11,517 bases of DNA from Isohypsibius dastychi (Eukaryota; Tardigrada; Eutardigrada; Parachela; Isohypsibiidae): NCBI GenBank assembly GCA_034696485.1, contig JAQIWT010001283.1:1-11517 (forward strand). The letters are read 5' to 3'. The position numbers and the translations under genes were made by a program. The number at the start of each line of letters is the position of its first letter. Position 1 is the first letter of the stretch. Below, in pieces: positions 7,801-11,517 of this stretch. The notes below the pieces were generated by a model that saw nothing but the letters and a program-made list of their open reading frames with translations, was not told the DNA's origin and ran no database searches.

Positions 7801-9113
7801 AAGTGTTCGAGGGTTACGGTGAACTGACACATGACGTTGACCCTGTTCGTGATCCTGGTCGATTTTTGGTGCAACGAATTTCTGACCGGGTTAGACAAGT
7901 AGATTTTCTGCTGGACGCTCTTATCTATTTGGACTGCGGTGAACAGCGATTGGCCGTTCATAAGGTATACGGAGACCAGCAGGTGTATGTAAGCTACGAG
8001 ACTAAAATTCATCAGGTTGACCTCACTCATTATCAGAAAATATCACCTGAAGCAGTCCAGAATGCCTCACAGGCAATCTTCCTCTCGGCGCATTTTCAAT
8101 ATTACGAAGACAGAAATGCGCATTATTTCCATCAAGTGATACAGTCAGTACAGAAACTTGACTGCTTGGCAGAAAAGGCTCGGTTAGAGAGAATTCAACT
8201 TTTGAGTTCGAATAGCCCTGTGTTAGCCGCAAAGGCGGCTGGATTTCCTGAATGTTTCCATCTGAAAAGTTTTGGTCCGACGGGCATTCTCAGTCGATGC
8301 CTCGTAGTCCCCGTCAACTTCACTGCTCGTTGGACAGTTTGTGGACACCAACCTTACGATAATAAATCGATGTCCACATTATCAGCTGATGGGAAAACAT
8401 TAATTCCTTTCGCAAACAGCTCGTGCAGTTTTATGCATTCCATCGGCAGTTTCGAAGGTTTCGCGCATGAGTACCGTAACCACGTGTGGCATTTACTAGA
8501 GCCGACTAGTCGAGTTAACGCGATTCAGACTAATGCCACGTTTCAAATCGAAATCGACACTAGCGAAGTTCAGCTGGCGTCTCAAGAAGCTAGTCCTACC
8601 GAGGTCTACCAACTTTTAGGAGAGTTGACCGGGCTCATGCAAGAGGAAGGGGTGAATAGCGTTGGACAGTTTGCAGCTTCACTCACGCAAGAGGTTGTTA
8701 ACAATGGAATGTTTTCTAGTTTTCATCTGGTACGCGATTTTACTATAATAGGAATAGCTTTGTTAATTGTTCTACTGGTTTTTATAATCATCTGTCGATG
8801 TACCAATTGTACGGCCACGGTGTCGCGGTGGTTGTTTCACAGACGTAATCAGAACCGCCGATCGCGGCCGTCTCAGTACTATCAGGTCAATACGTTTCCA
8901 TCGCCTCCGGACGAACTGCTCACCCCAGACGCTCCAGATGGCTCAAACGCGCACTCGTCTATCACACCCTCTGAAGGTTTGCCCTCATCGATTGCTGCCG
9001 TACGACCATTGAGTTATCATCAAACCAGTCAACCTGCATCTGCCCAAATGACGCGTCCACACTCAATGTTCGTGAATGGAACGAACACTCTGCCGCCTGC
9101 CAATTCTCAGTAG
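1830..9113 (+). CDS. pol: Pol-Env fusion polyprotein (PR-RT-RNaseH-IN-zinc domains-Env)
   Basis: This single 2427-codon frame is reached by -1 frameshift from gag. Position 1830 is a GTG, not a true start. Domain order by residue: protease with DTG at 42-44; acidic linker ~130-350; reverse transcriptase ~375-590 with catalytic Asp475 and YIDD 540-543; RNase H ~680-805; integrase ~890-1240; acidic linker ~1240-1545; two Cys/His-rich domains 1546-1761; and an envelope-like glycoprotein from about 1790 to the end. Gypsy-type env is normally a separate ORF made from a spliced mRNA. Here no stop or frame change separates IN from Env, so Env is either cleaved from the long precursor or also made from a spliced mRNA. 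All catalytic motifs inspected are intact, which suggests a recently active element. Confidence 0.92.
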   Translation: MTEHLLWVECSESRQPTRDYYVVGAMKCDVLINNQKKVAIIDTGSGVSLISAELVKQLNLNAVPWEGPTVTVVTGETFVIPYACKIAVEILGHKLSGLCGIVKNFPFDALLGIDYLMRTPFTIDFRNSVLINPSRPRPSCLPLFLLHVKTRCQESDGSDQPGLDSQLKEIEAALESARTAVEKLQQGEPTYEGQGEPTSEGQTGERYAVSSGTLKSDAEGSEMTSHTDYAQVEDFQSVREVESEGEDEEWSTQPDGKSVGFKTTLSDCAETEEPEIDNSPLTDGQVIYSSEKQAFDEDEDEVNEDEYMWLPSQRNIERLWAVEDLKEDQDMWSKIVMGTHWNTDQREKLLNTLKMFPDAFPGKGQKLGLCKLGKHSIDTGNAKPVKQQLRRYNLWQIEEVNRQVVEMLEMGVITPCYTSEWASNVVVAKKKDGTSRIAIDYRDLNKFTKKDVYPISNMQIMLDSLCGGVLFTSMDLYWGYWNIEIEEEDKPKTAFLVPGRPGGVFMWNRMPFGVVNGPATFSRIVDRMFKDVQMVHVLAYIDDFTVYSRSFEDHLEHLKDVLSRLQESGMKLKPSKCAFGMEKVEFLGHEVSAAGIGPNTRKVEAISKYPVPHDLKAVRSFLGVTSYYRRFVQDYATIAEPLIRLTKKDCDWNWGSAQQCAFEQLKSRLISQPVMSHFDPNHSVEIITDASTVGLGAVLMQRVNEEERTIAFASKTLSKAQRNYGITQLELLAVIFGIEKFQYYISNNRKFKVFTDHAAIVPLLKTKNPVNRLARWIIRLSVYDFDVIYRPGRENVLADALSRYPISDNEEPVNHVGTVPLLFVPVSDILKLQSDDTFCQQIFKALSTDSADHRSKSLYYVVKEGLLYRKVIRGDRPHLLLVIPKSLEKDVLESAHESILSGHLGIARTYERIKDRYYFPACIEKVTRHVVSCESCQHRNNPKRRPAGLLQPMYVKGPFVKIHIDFCGPFVPSSRQNKYLLVAICPMTKFIIAKAVRGATALTAAQFVVNQVILIHGCVDELVSDLGSHFTGKMFQDIVQLLDIKHLRTTAYHARSDGAVERVFSTFVRIISHFVSDHQRDWDLIVPFAAWVMNTMRNETTGFSAFELVFGRPAVQPMDLPDGLDSFEKIEDPEKYTQMVHTWLKVAREVAIEKSNSTHDKEAPRFNAKRSILEFEPGELVLEFKPVGEEGMTTKLLRKWKGPLRVLRKMSSVNYEIAPLSGKRKPYIVHVERLKSYNLREDDDLVENSPPVNAEVVTERLEVEIPINSGAKQPSVSDTGNTSEETVQVHQNEIEIEPAVAEIVTDVVHDHETTDPSPTDDNDDFDVVQKRVLPKRERRKPSYLNDYVNFLFCLIPAQVETPPSAAVATEIFKLDNDTGFPSMEVEHEDGNQGDVVTYNLAALKDYAERTERDNGSLVEKIDAVQPLGVHAVNEVITTFSDYAEGEKAKSSKELAGSETLDRAAPADTSPVSDDISMVEVNNRTSHHETINEWVADSVAVEDAKMSPALGTDDEMAGNETNAPVGVISEGDDDREKAVVNAKNDKCDCARISHEKSLTMTDLQFQPLGKGDCEAIEEIHNGRRKRCNRRVQVVKATLNGHSYPGSFCRRHLISAARHSVCFCHEFYSRSSKAKFSSCKEGHRFHPKCFTTCPHCTSIEKNKRLAEATCTALEESAGGDHVVCAQKAAIKRNFVNPFTHVVENATFCKSHDIRWSGYQNCLCGIFPSRFMQNSFEMCADGHYYHVQCAKAIGNQPNKCPHCCKEKAVEPSAFQTFASKLTQVKLPKISTLMFAFLAMMTLTAAHEMKTCNCLQPQKEGIVNLGRFGSCDLKLTGRHIEFVRYEVFGHKPAHHRFRGHACKIWEESVTVTGFWTATYDTVYSSRPLILSAAECWAMVQTGMCGQNRMLKEANISRFEGKPIPVYKYWQSVTETVKNCFHEEISLEQETDKSAVWSATGKLADSREVGFAISHVYTFVWSGRETDSKVSCSYVKVFEGYGELTHDVDPVRDPGRFLVQRISDRVRQVDFLLDALIYLDCGEQRLAVHKVYGDQQVYVSYETKIHQVDLTHYQKISPEAVQNASQAIFLSAHFQYYEDRNAHYFHQVIQSVQKLDCLAEKARLERIQLLSSNSPVLAAKAAGFPECFHLKSFGPTGILSRCLVVPVNFTARWTVCGHQPYDNKSMSTLSADGKTLIPFANSSCSFMHSIGSFEGFAHEYRNHVWHLLEPTSRVNAIQTNATFQIEIDTSEVQLASQEASPTEVYQLLGELTGLMQEEGVNSVGQFAASLTQEVVNNGMFSSFHLVRDFTIIGIALLIVLLVFIIICRCTNCTATVSRWLFHRRNQNRRSRPSQYYQVNTFPSPPDELLTPDAPDGSNAHSSITPSEGLPSSIAAVRPLSYHQTSQPASAQMTRPHSMFVNGTNTLPPANSQ
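1884..2220 (+). other. Retropepsin (aspartic protease) domain
   Basis: This aspartic protease works as a homodimer and processes the precursors. The catalytic triad D-T-G is at residues 42-44 of the frame (bases 1953-1961) within I-I-D-T-G-S-G, and the conserved C-terminal strand reads A-L-L-G-I-D-Y near residues 108-115. Both halves match Ty3/gypsy proteases. It follows the frameshift directly with about 40 residues in front, so no separate nucleocapsid lies in this frame. Confidence 0.85.
2388..2435 (+). repeat. 24-bp tandem repeat in the PR-RT linker
   Basis: Two adjacent 24-base units differ at one base (tacg versus tccg) and start a third partial copy. They encode an eight-residue repeat G-E-P-T-Y/S-E-G-Q. 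They lie in the low-complexity acidic linker between protease and RT (about 2230-2880), which also holds a short helical, probably coiled-coil stretch at 2325-2385. This is probably ordinary slippage in an unconstrained spacer. Confidence 0.85.
2616..2640 (+). repeat. Dispersed 25-nt palindromic motif, pol copy
   Basis: ACTACGCTCAGCGACTGCG followed by CTGAGA is identical to 10412-10436 in the JmjC intron. The core CTCAGCG-ACTG-CGCTGAG is an inverted repeat with 7-bp arms. A close copy is at 6138-6162 (three differences), partial copies are at 2511-2522 and 6042-6054, and a second intron copy is at 10440-10465. Inside pol it encodes S/T-D-C/Y-A-E/Q in the acidic linkers. In the intron it is non-coding. 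Confidence 0.8.
2950..4240 (+). other. Reverse transcriptase and RNase H domains
   Basis: The RT copies genomic RNA into cDNA and RNase H removes the RNA strand. RT motifs visible in order are the W-A-S-N-V-V-V fingers region with K-K-K-D-G, R-I-A-I-D-Y-R-D-L-N, the motif A Asp at residue 475 (bases 3252-3254), the R-M-P-F-G motif B, and Y-I-D-D at 540-543 (bases 3447-3458). RNase H has Asp689 (TDAS), Glu730, Asp756 (TDH) and Asp799 (ADALSR). The set is complete. A small oddity is W-G-Y-W after the motif A Asp, where most gypsy elements have S-G-Y-H. Confidence 0.95.
4500..5547 (+). other. Integrase domain with GPY/F-like C-terminus
   Basis: This enzyme inserts the cDNA into the genome. The zinc-binding HHCC module is His896-x6-His903-x29-Cys933-x2-Cys936 (bases 4515-4637). 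The catalytic core is Asp965, Asp1025 and Glu1061, spacing D-x59-D-x35-E (bases 4722-5012). After the core come K-W-x-G-P near residue 1200 and a V-H-V-E-R-L-K-S-Y end, which match the GPY/F module. Near 5832-5870 there is a basic R-E-R-R-K-P-x-Y-L-N-D-Y-V segment common after gypsy integrases. I see no chromodomain here. Confidence 0.93.
5548..6464 (+). other. Acidic linker between integrase and zinc domains
   Basis: About 300 residues rich in Glu, Asp, Ser, Thr and Val show no recognisable fold. They hold repeated S/T/K-D-Y-A-E/Q peptides, at 6041-6055 and 6148-6160, whose DNA belongs to the dispersed palindromic motif described separately. Codons ending in C or G become more common from about 6400 on, approaching the style of the zinc region. 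A linker of this size would be expected to carry processing sites, but none can be called. Confidence 0.6.
6465..7112 (+). other. Tandem Cys/His-rich zinc domains resembling the EHMT1/2 (GLP/G9a) RING-like domain
   Basis: There are two copies, at residues 1546-1654 and 1668-1761 of the polyprotein. The first is C-x-C ... C-x13-C-x20-C-x2-H-x9-C-x-C-x14-C-x3-H-x2-H-x2-C-x3-C-x2-C. The second is C-x13-C-x23-C-x2-H-x9-C-x-C-x14-C-x3-H-x2-H-x2-C-x10-C-x2-C. Most spacings are identical, which proves duplication. The order of C-x-C, C-x-A-x-E, C-x2-H, a Cys cluster before F, H-R-F-H-x2-C and C-P-H-C follows, from memory, the cysteine-rich domain N-terminal to the ankyrin repeats of EHMT1/2. No ankyrin repeats or SET domain are present, so methyltransferase activity is not expected. 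A generic RING/PHD-like zinc domain is the fallback reading. Confidence 0.65.
7197..9113 (+). other. env: Envelope-like glycoprotein region of the polyprotein
   Basis: From the Met at 7197 this gives 638 residues. It opens with a hydrophobic stretch (7194-7235) that can act as a signal peptide, followed by a Cys-rich ectodomain with several N-x-S/T sites (for example at 7558, 8063, 8320, 8410 and 8532). A strong transmembrane helix is encoded at 8742-8795, then C-R-C-T-N-C and a tail of about 100 residues rich in Ser and Pro. This is the plan of a type I viral envelope protein and implies a possible infectious phase. I cannot assign the family with confidence. It is not an obvious baculovirus-F-type Env of insect errantiviruses, and a class III glycoprotein of the chuvirus type is one possibility. 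No disabling break is seen. Confidence 0.7.
7198..7212 (+). promoter_or_regulatory. Candidate env splice acceptor
   Basis: A pyrimidine-rich run (tttgcttttttag) ends in AG at 7211-7212, directly before CA and two in-frame ATGs at 7215 and 7218. Joining it to the leader donor at 180 would complete the split codon and enter the env frame. However, it would remove the first half of the hydrophobic leader. A second acceptor-like site, cttctgcattccag, ends at 7145 and keeps the leader but not the frame from the leader ATG. Which is used, if either, is unknown. Confidence 0.35.
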
Positions 9114-9248
9114 GACGACAGATGGCGCGTAGGCAAAACAATCGGTTGTTTTGACACAAGGCGAGCGGTTGTCTTGATTATACTCACCGTGTAGGTTGTT
9201 AAGCTTGGAACGAATAAGTCTGCCCTATCGAGCGCAGTGAAAAAGGGC
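9114..9248 (+). other. Intergenic stretch after env, with a perfect hairpin
   Basis: Just after the env stop, CAAAACAA (9134-9141) and TTGTTTTG (9146-9153) form a perfect 8-bp stem with loop TCGG. A pyrimidine-containing acceptor-like site ends at 9193-9194 (accgtgtag) and could serve a spliced mRNA for the downstream gene. The rest of this stretch shows no coding signature. Confidence 0.55.
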
Positions 9249-9545
9249 CTGAGTTAACCGTAACTCAGCAAGTGGCTTACAGTGGTCGGCCAGCTGCAGA
9301 GAGAAAAGTTTCTCTGCGTGAGTTAATCGTAACTCATAAGAAGGCGGACGGTGGTCAGCCAAATCTGGAGAAAAGTGTTTCTCTGTGTGTGAGTTAATCG
9401 TAACCCACCGCGAGGCAGGCAGTGGCAGGCCTCTTCAGAGAGAGAAGTCTCCCTGAGCGGGTTAAACGTAACCCTGCATGAGACGGACAATGGTCAGTCT
9501 ACTCAGAGAGAAATGTCTCCCTGACTCGGTTAAAAGTAGCCTTGC
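9249..9545 (+). repeat. Tandem array of ~70-nt units, each with two RNA hairpins
   Basis: The first hairpin type recurs at 9249-9268, 9319-9336, 9390-9407, 9457-9477 and 9526-9545, a spacing of 67-71 bases. It is GAGTTA-4nt-TAACTC in units 1 and 2 and GGGTTA-4nt-TAACCC in unit 4, a paired change that keeps the stem. Between these lies a conserved core around GTGGTCAGCC and a second hairpin of the type GAGAAA...TTTCTC (9296-9317, 9368-9383), later CAGAGAGA...TCTCCCTG. The array ends inside the 5' part of the JmjC ORF. It may be an internal ribosome entry, export, packaging or splicing element. I know of no named family that matches. Confidence 0.85.
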
Positions 9546-10392
9546 ACGCCGCGTGGAATTGCAAGTCGAGCCAAGAAGAAAGAAAAGAAAAGCAAACATT
9601 TTTCCTCGCAACAAAACTTCCCCACCGTGCAAAATGGCCAGCATCTGTTCTGCTGTTACGCCATTACGCCTACGTCCCACTCTAAAGCCAATTCATCTTT
9701 CTTCTCTGGAGTTGTTAAACGCAGGTGCGTTTGTCGAAATGCTGTTTTCTACCTATCGGCTGGAGGATTCTGGAGTGCTCTTATTTAACGTGAAGAGTTT
9801 CATCACAACACCCGAATTGAACGCCGACCCCGATAGACTGTTGAAAAGTGTCGTCGTATCATCAAAAACTGAATTGCAGAAGGGAGTTTACGTCATCAAC
9901 GAGAGCAAGTCGCCGCAACAAACTGTGCTCTCTTTCTACAGTCAACAACAGCATCGCAAATTGGGCCCCCTCATGGAACAATTCTTCCTTCATTCCACTG
10001 CAGCGGCCGCCGTCGACGTGTTACGGATCGCTCCCGCCTCGTTTGCTGCTCTAGACTTCAATAAGTATAACGAGTGGATGTCTAAAATTCCGGATCTGCC
10101 AAAGCTTGGATTAAACAGAAAAGTTCATTTCACCCAGCTATTCCACCCGGGTGGACTTCAAATCGGACCAGGCCAACTAGCCCTAATCAACCTTCTTCAC
10201 CTGACCTCAGCGGGCCGTCTTTGGTTTGTGATCCCATGCCAATATTCCCAGATAGTCGAAAATTTCATGGCGGAGACTTTCCCACAACAACGCAATCAAT
10301 GTTCCGCCTTCATCCATCATCAACAAAAATATTTTGTGTCTCCGGACGTTCTACGCGAGCGGAATATTCCGGTGTTTGAATTCATGCAACAG
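9478..10392 (+). CDS. JmjC-domain accessory protein, exon 1 (KDM4-like, iron ligands lost)
   Basis: The frame opens after a stop at 9469 with ATG at 9478, inside the last repeat unit. ATG at 9634 (AAAATGG) is a strong alternative. The earlier start includes a basic cluster R-R-K-K-R-K at residues 33-38, a good monopartite nuclear localisation signal. Residues ~200-305 match the first part of a JmjC domain: I-N-L-L-H (237-241), L-W-F-V-I-P (248-253), then F-P, C-x-A-F-x2-H, S-P-x-V-L and I-P near the end, in the same order as KDM4/JMJD2. The H-x-E iron pair aligns with Gln228 and Gly230, and the 2-oxoglutarate Lys with Arg247, so demethylase activity is unlikely. The exon ends with CAG at 10392, before GTAGAG. 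Residues 50-190 are unrecognised. Confidence 0.75.
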
Positions 10393-10506
10393 GTAGAGAC
10401 TGTTGAAACTGACTACGCTCAGCGACTGCGCTGAGATTTGACTGCGCCCAGCGACTGCGCTGAGAAGTTACCAGAATCGAGTACTGATTCGATTTTTATA
10501 TTTTAG
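10393..10506 (+). other. Spliceosomal intron (114 bp) inside the JmjC domain
   Basis: The donor is CAG|GTAGAG at 10392/10393. The branch-site candidate TACTGAT has its A at 10487, and the acceptor TATATTTTAG| ends at 10506, 19 bases after the branch A. The intron is phase 0 and 38 codons long, but it contains an in-frame TGA at 10432-10434. Removing it joins two pieces of one JmjC domain at the expected place, directly before the A-G-D/E strand. Its first half carries two copies of the palindromic CTCAGCGACTGCGCTGAG motif. The intron survives in a retroelement, so genomic RNA must be packaged unspliced. Confidence 0.85.
10412..10465 (+). repeat. Dispersed palindromic motif, double copy in the JmjC intron
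   Basis: This holds two adjacent copies of the motif also found at 2616-2640: one perfect (10412-10436) and one with a changed left arm, CCCAGCG (10440-10465). Each can form a stem of about 7 bp. The copies occupy nearly half of the intron. They could be a splicing regulator, a protein-binding element, or the remains of the acidic-linker DNA copied into the intron. Confidence 0.75.
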
Positions 10507-11271
10507 GCGGGTGACTTAGTTGTAGTGAGCTACAACTGCTACTACATGTACGTCGACTTGGGTAGAAATATCTCGGAGTACGTGCACTTCGGCGATCGTC
10601 GTTGGTTCAACTACGGATCTCATATTATGGAATGCCAAACTGAGTTAATCCGTGGCCTAACCGCTCCTAAACGCCAACCCTGTCCTACTCCGATCACCAC
10701 ACCTTGGCTGGACAGCTTCTTCTACTTGTACGATCGTTATTGTCTGGATGCTCCATACCCTCGTCACCCTTCAACTACCGGTCAGCCCTGGTTTTACTCC
10801 GATAATCTACCGGCCGACGTCACCAACCGCCCTCCCCCTGGTATCGTCAGCCGCGTGCTAGATTTGCCCGAACGTTGTCTACCCCAGCCGAGCGGTCAGA
10901 TAGCCAATCCGAACACCACTCGTGCCTGGGTAAGCCGGAACCTCTTTTACAAGTCCAACCTCACCTATCGCGACAGTGTTGCTATACCCGAAGCCGTCGC
11001 CCTCTACTCATCGGACATGGTCGCGGCCGGATACCGTCTACCGTCATCGGAACTGAGCAAAGTCGTGGGTAAAGCAATCAACTCTGTCTTCAAATTCCAG
11101 CTGGAGACACAAGCCGGACCATCGCAGGCTATGCCAACAAAGCGCGGACGCGTCAAGCGGAACGTCCAGTTCACCGGCGAGGCAAAGGCTCGCCTCAATA
11201 AGCTCATTCGCCGCGACGTCCACCCACCTGCGCGAGCTGGATCCGTTAGAAGCAGCAGCGAAGAATTGTAG
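10507..11271 (+). CDS. JmjC-domain accessory protein, exon 2
   Basis: The first ~45 codons complete the JmjC domain: A-G-D-L-V-V-V at the start (where KDM4 has A-G-E-F), then Y-x-Y-Y, and R-R-W-F-N-Y-G-S-H-I-M-E-C, which parallels the V-R-W-I-D-Y-G end of the KDM4 domain. The third iron ligand, a His in active enzymes, aligns with Leu323 (counting from 9478). The remaining ~200 residues are Pro-rich and unrecognised. They have Y/W/F-rich patches and a basic C-terminal segment with K-R-G-R-V-K-R, a second possible nuclear signal. The spliced product is about 559 residues. No ATG is needed at 10525; that apparent start is a GTG inside the exon. The stop at 11269-11271 lies 42 bases before the polypurine tract. 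Confidence 0.75.
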   Translation, partial: AGDLVVVSYNCYYMYVDLGRNISEYVHFGDRRWFNYGSHIMECQTELIRGLTAPKRQPCPTPITTPWLDSFFYLYDRYCLDAPYPRHPSTTGQPWFYSDNLPADVTNRPPPGIVSRVLDLPERCLPQPSGQIANPNTTRAWVSRNLFYKSNLTYRDSVAIPEAVALYSSDMVAAGYRLPSSELSKVVGKAINSVFKFQLETQAGPSQAMPTKRGRVKRNVQFTGEAKARLNKLIRRDVHPPARAGSVRSSSEEL

Positions 11272-11312
11272 TTTCTCTTGTGTTTCCATTCTCGAGACGC
11301 GAATGTCATTTT

Positions 11313-11323
11313 AAGGGGAGGGA
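11313..11323 (+). promoter_or_regulatory. Polypurine tract (PPT)
   Basis: Eleven purines, AAGGGGAGGGA, directly precede the TG that starts the 3' LTR. In LTR elements the PPT resists RNase H and primes plus-strand DNA, and its 3' end sets the left end of U3. Its position here fixes the LTR start at 11324. Confidence 0.9.
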
Positions 11324-11517
11324 TGTCACGAGGTCATGCCACGTGTTCTCTTAGTCATCGTTCATACGTGTTCTTCTCTTACCCTTCCGGCATTGTCTAG
11401 CTACTATATCTACCAGCGCCGCTGTTCTTATACTTAACTTACTCTCTCTCGAACGTTCTGATTAAAGTCTTCTTGGATCGGTTATTGTCGTTACAGTCAG
11501 CGAACAAACTATAACAC
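11324..11517 (+). repeat. 3' LTR (U3-R, U5 to within about 1 base of its end)
   Basis: It starts TGTCACGAGG right after the PPT and ends in sequence identical to bases 1-65, giving an LTR of about 195 bp, short for a gypsy-type element. U3 contains an E-box CACGTG (11340-11345), two ACGTGTTCT copies 25 bases apart (11341 and 11366), a CAGCGCCGCTG inverted repeat (11414-11424) and a TATA-like TTATACTTA (11428). The ATTAAA at 11461-11466 is a polyadenylation signal candidate. The promoter and start-site reading is inference only. Confidence 0.92.

Noticed and set aside
9249-9545. CRISPR-like array
   Set aside because: The units diverge along their whole length, there are no unique spacers with constant repeats, and the context is an animal retroelement.
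10525-11271. A separate second gene downstream of the JmjC ORF
   Set aside because: Its first codons complete the JmjC domain, and good splice sites link it to the upstream ORF.
1-11517. Complete circular virus genome with direct terminal repeats
   Set aside because: The terminal repeat lies inside LTRs flanked by a PBS and a polypurine tract, so it is a retroelement feature or assembly effect.

Overview
The window is an almost complete LTR retroelement of the Ty3/gypsy (Metaviridae) type from an animal genome, most likely an invertebrate. I cannot name the species. It is not bacterial: it has an LTR, a tRNA primer-binding site, a polypurine tract, gag and pol with the order PR-RT-RNaseH-IN, and at least one clear spliceosomal intron. 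The last 65 bases repeat the first 65 exactly. The left LTR is therefore cut by the window edge, and the right LTR begins at 11324.

Layout: partial 5' LTR (1-~66), a hairpin at its end, a PBS (79-96) that fits the 3' end of a tRNA with discriminator U (tRNA-Cys-like), and a leader with one short ATG and a splice donor (173-185). Gag (frame open 265-1833, CCHC knuckle) follows. At its stop lie a near-consensus slippery heptamer, a 6-nt spacer and an H-type pseudoknot, which put the next ORF in the -1 frame. That ORF (1830-9113, 2427 codons) is unusual: one frame encodes protease, an acidic linker, RT, RNase H, integrase, a second acidic linker, two tandem Cys/His-rich zinc domains resembling the RING-like domain of the H3K9 methyltransferases EHMT1/EHMT2 (GLP/G9a), and an envelope-like glycoprotein with hydrophobic leader, N-glycosylation sites, one transmembrane segment and a cytoplasmic tail.

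Downstream of env lies a tandem array (~70-nt period, 9249-9545) in which each unit has two hairpins, with base changes that preserve pairing. It runs into an accessory gene of two exons (9478-10392 and 10507-11271) that share a JmjC domain most like KDM4/JMJD2. The 114-bp intron falls inside the domain. By alignment from memory, all three iron ligands of JmjC demethylases are replaced, so the product looks like a catalytically dead JmjC protein. It has a nuclear localisation signal near the N-terminus. A polypurine tract and the 3' LTR close the element.

The main biological point is that one retroelement carries two modules related to H3K9-methylation enzymes: a zinc domain of the writer family without a SET domain, and the fold of the eraser family without its metal ligands. 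A chromatin decoy, targeting or anti-silencing role is a reasonable hypothesis, not something the sequence proves.
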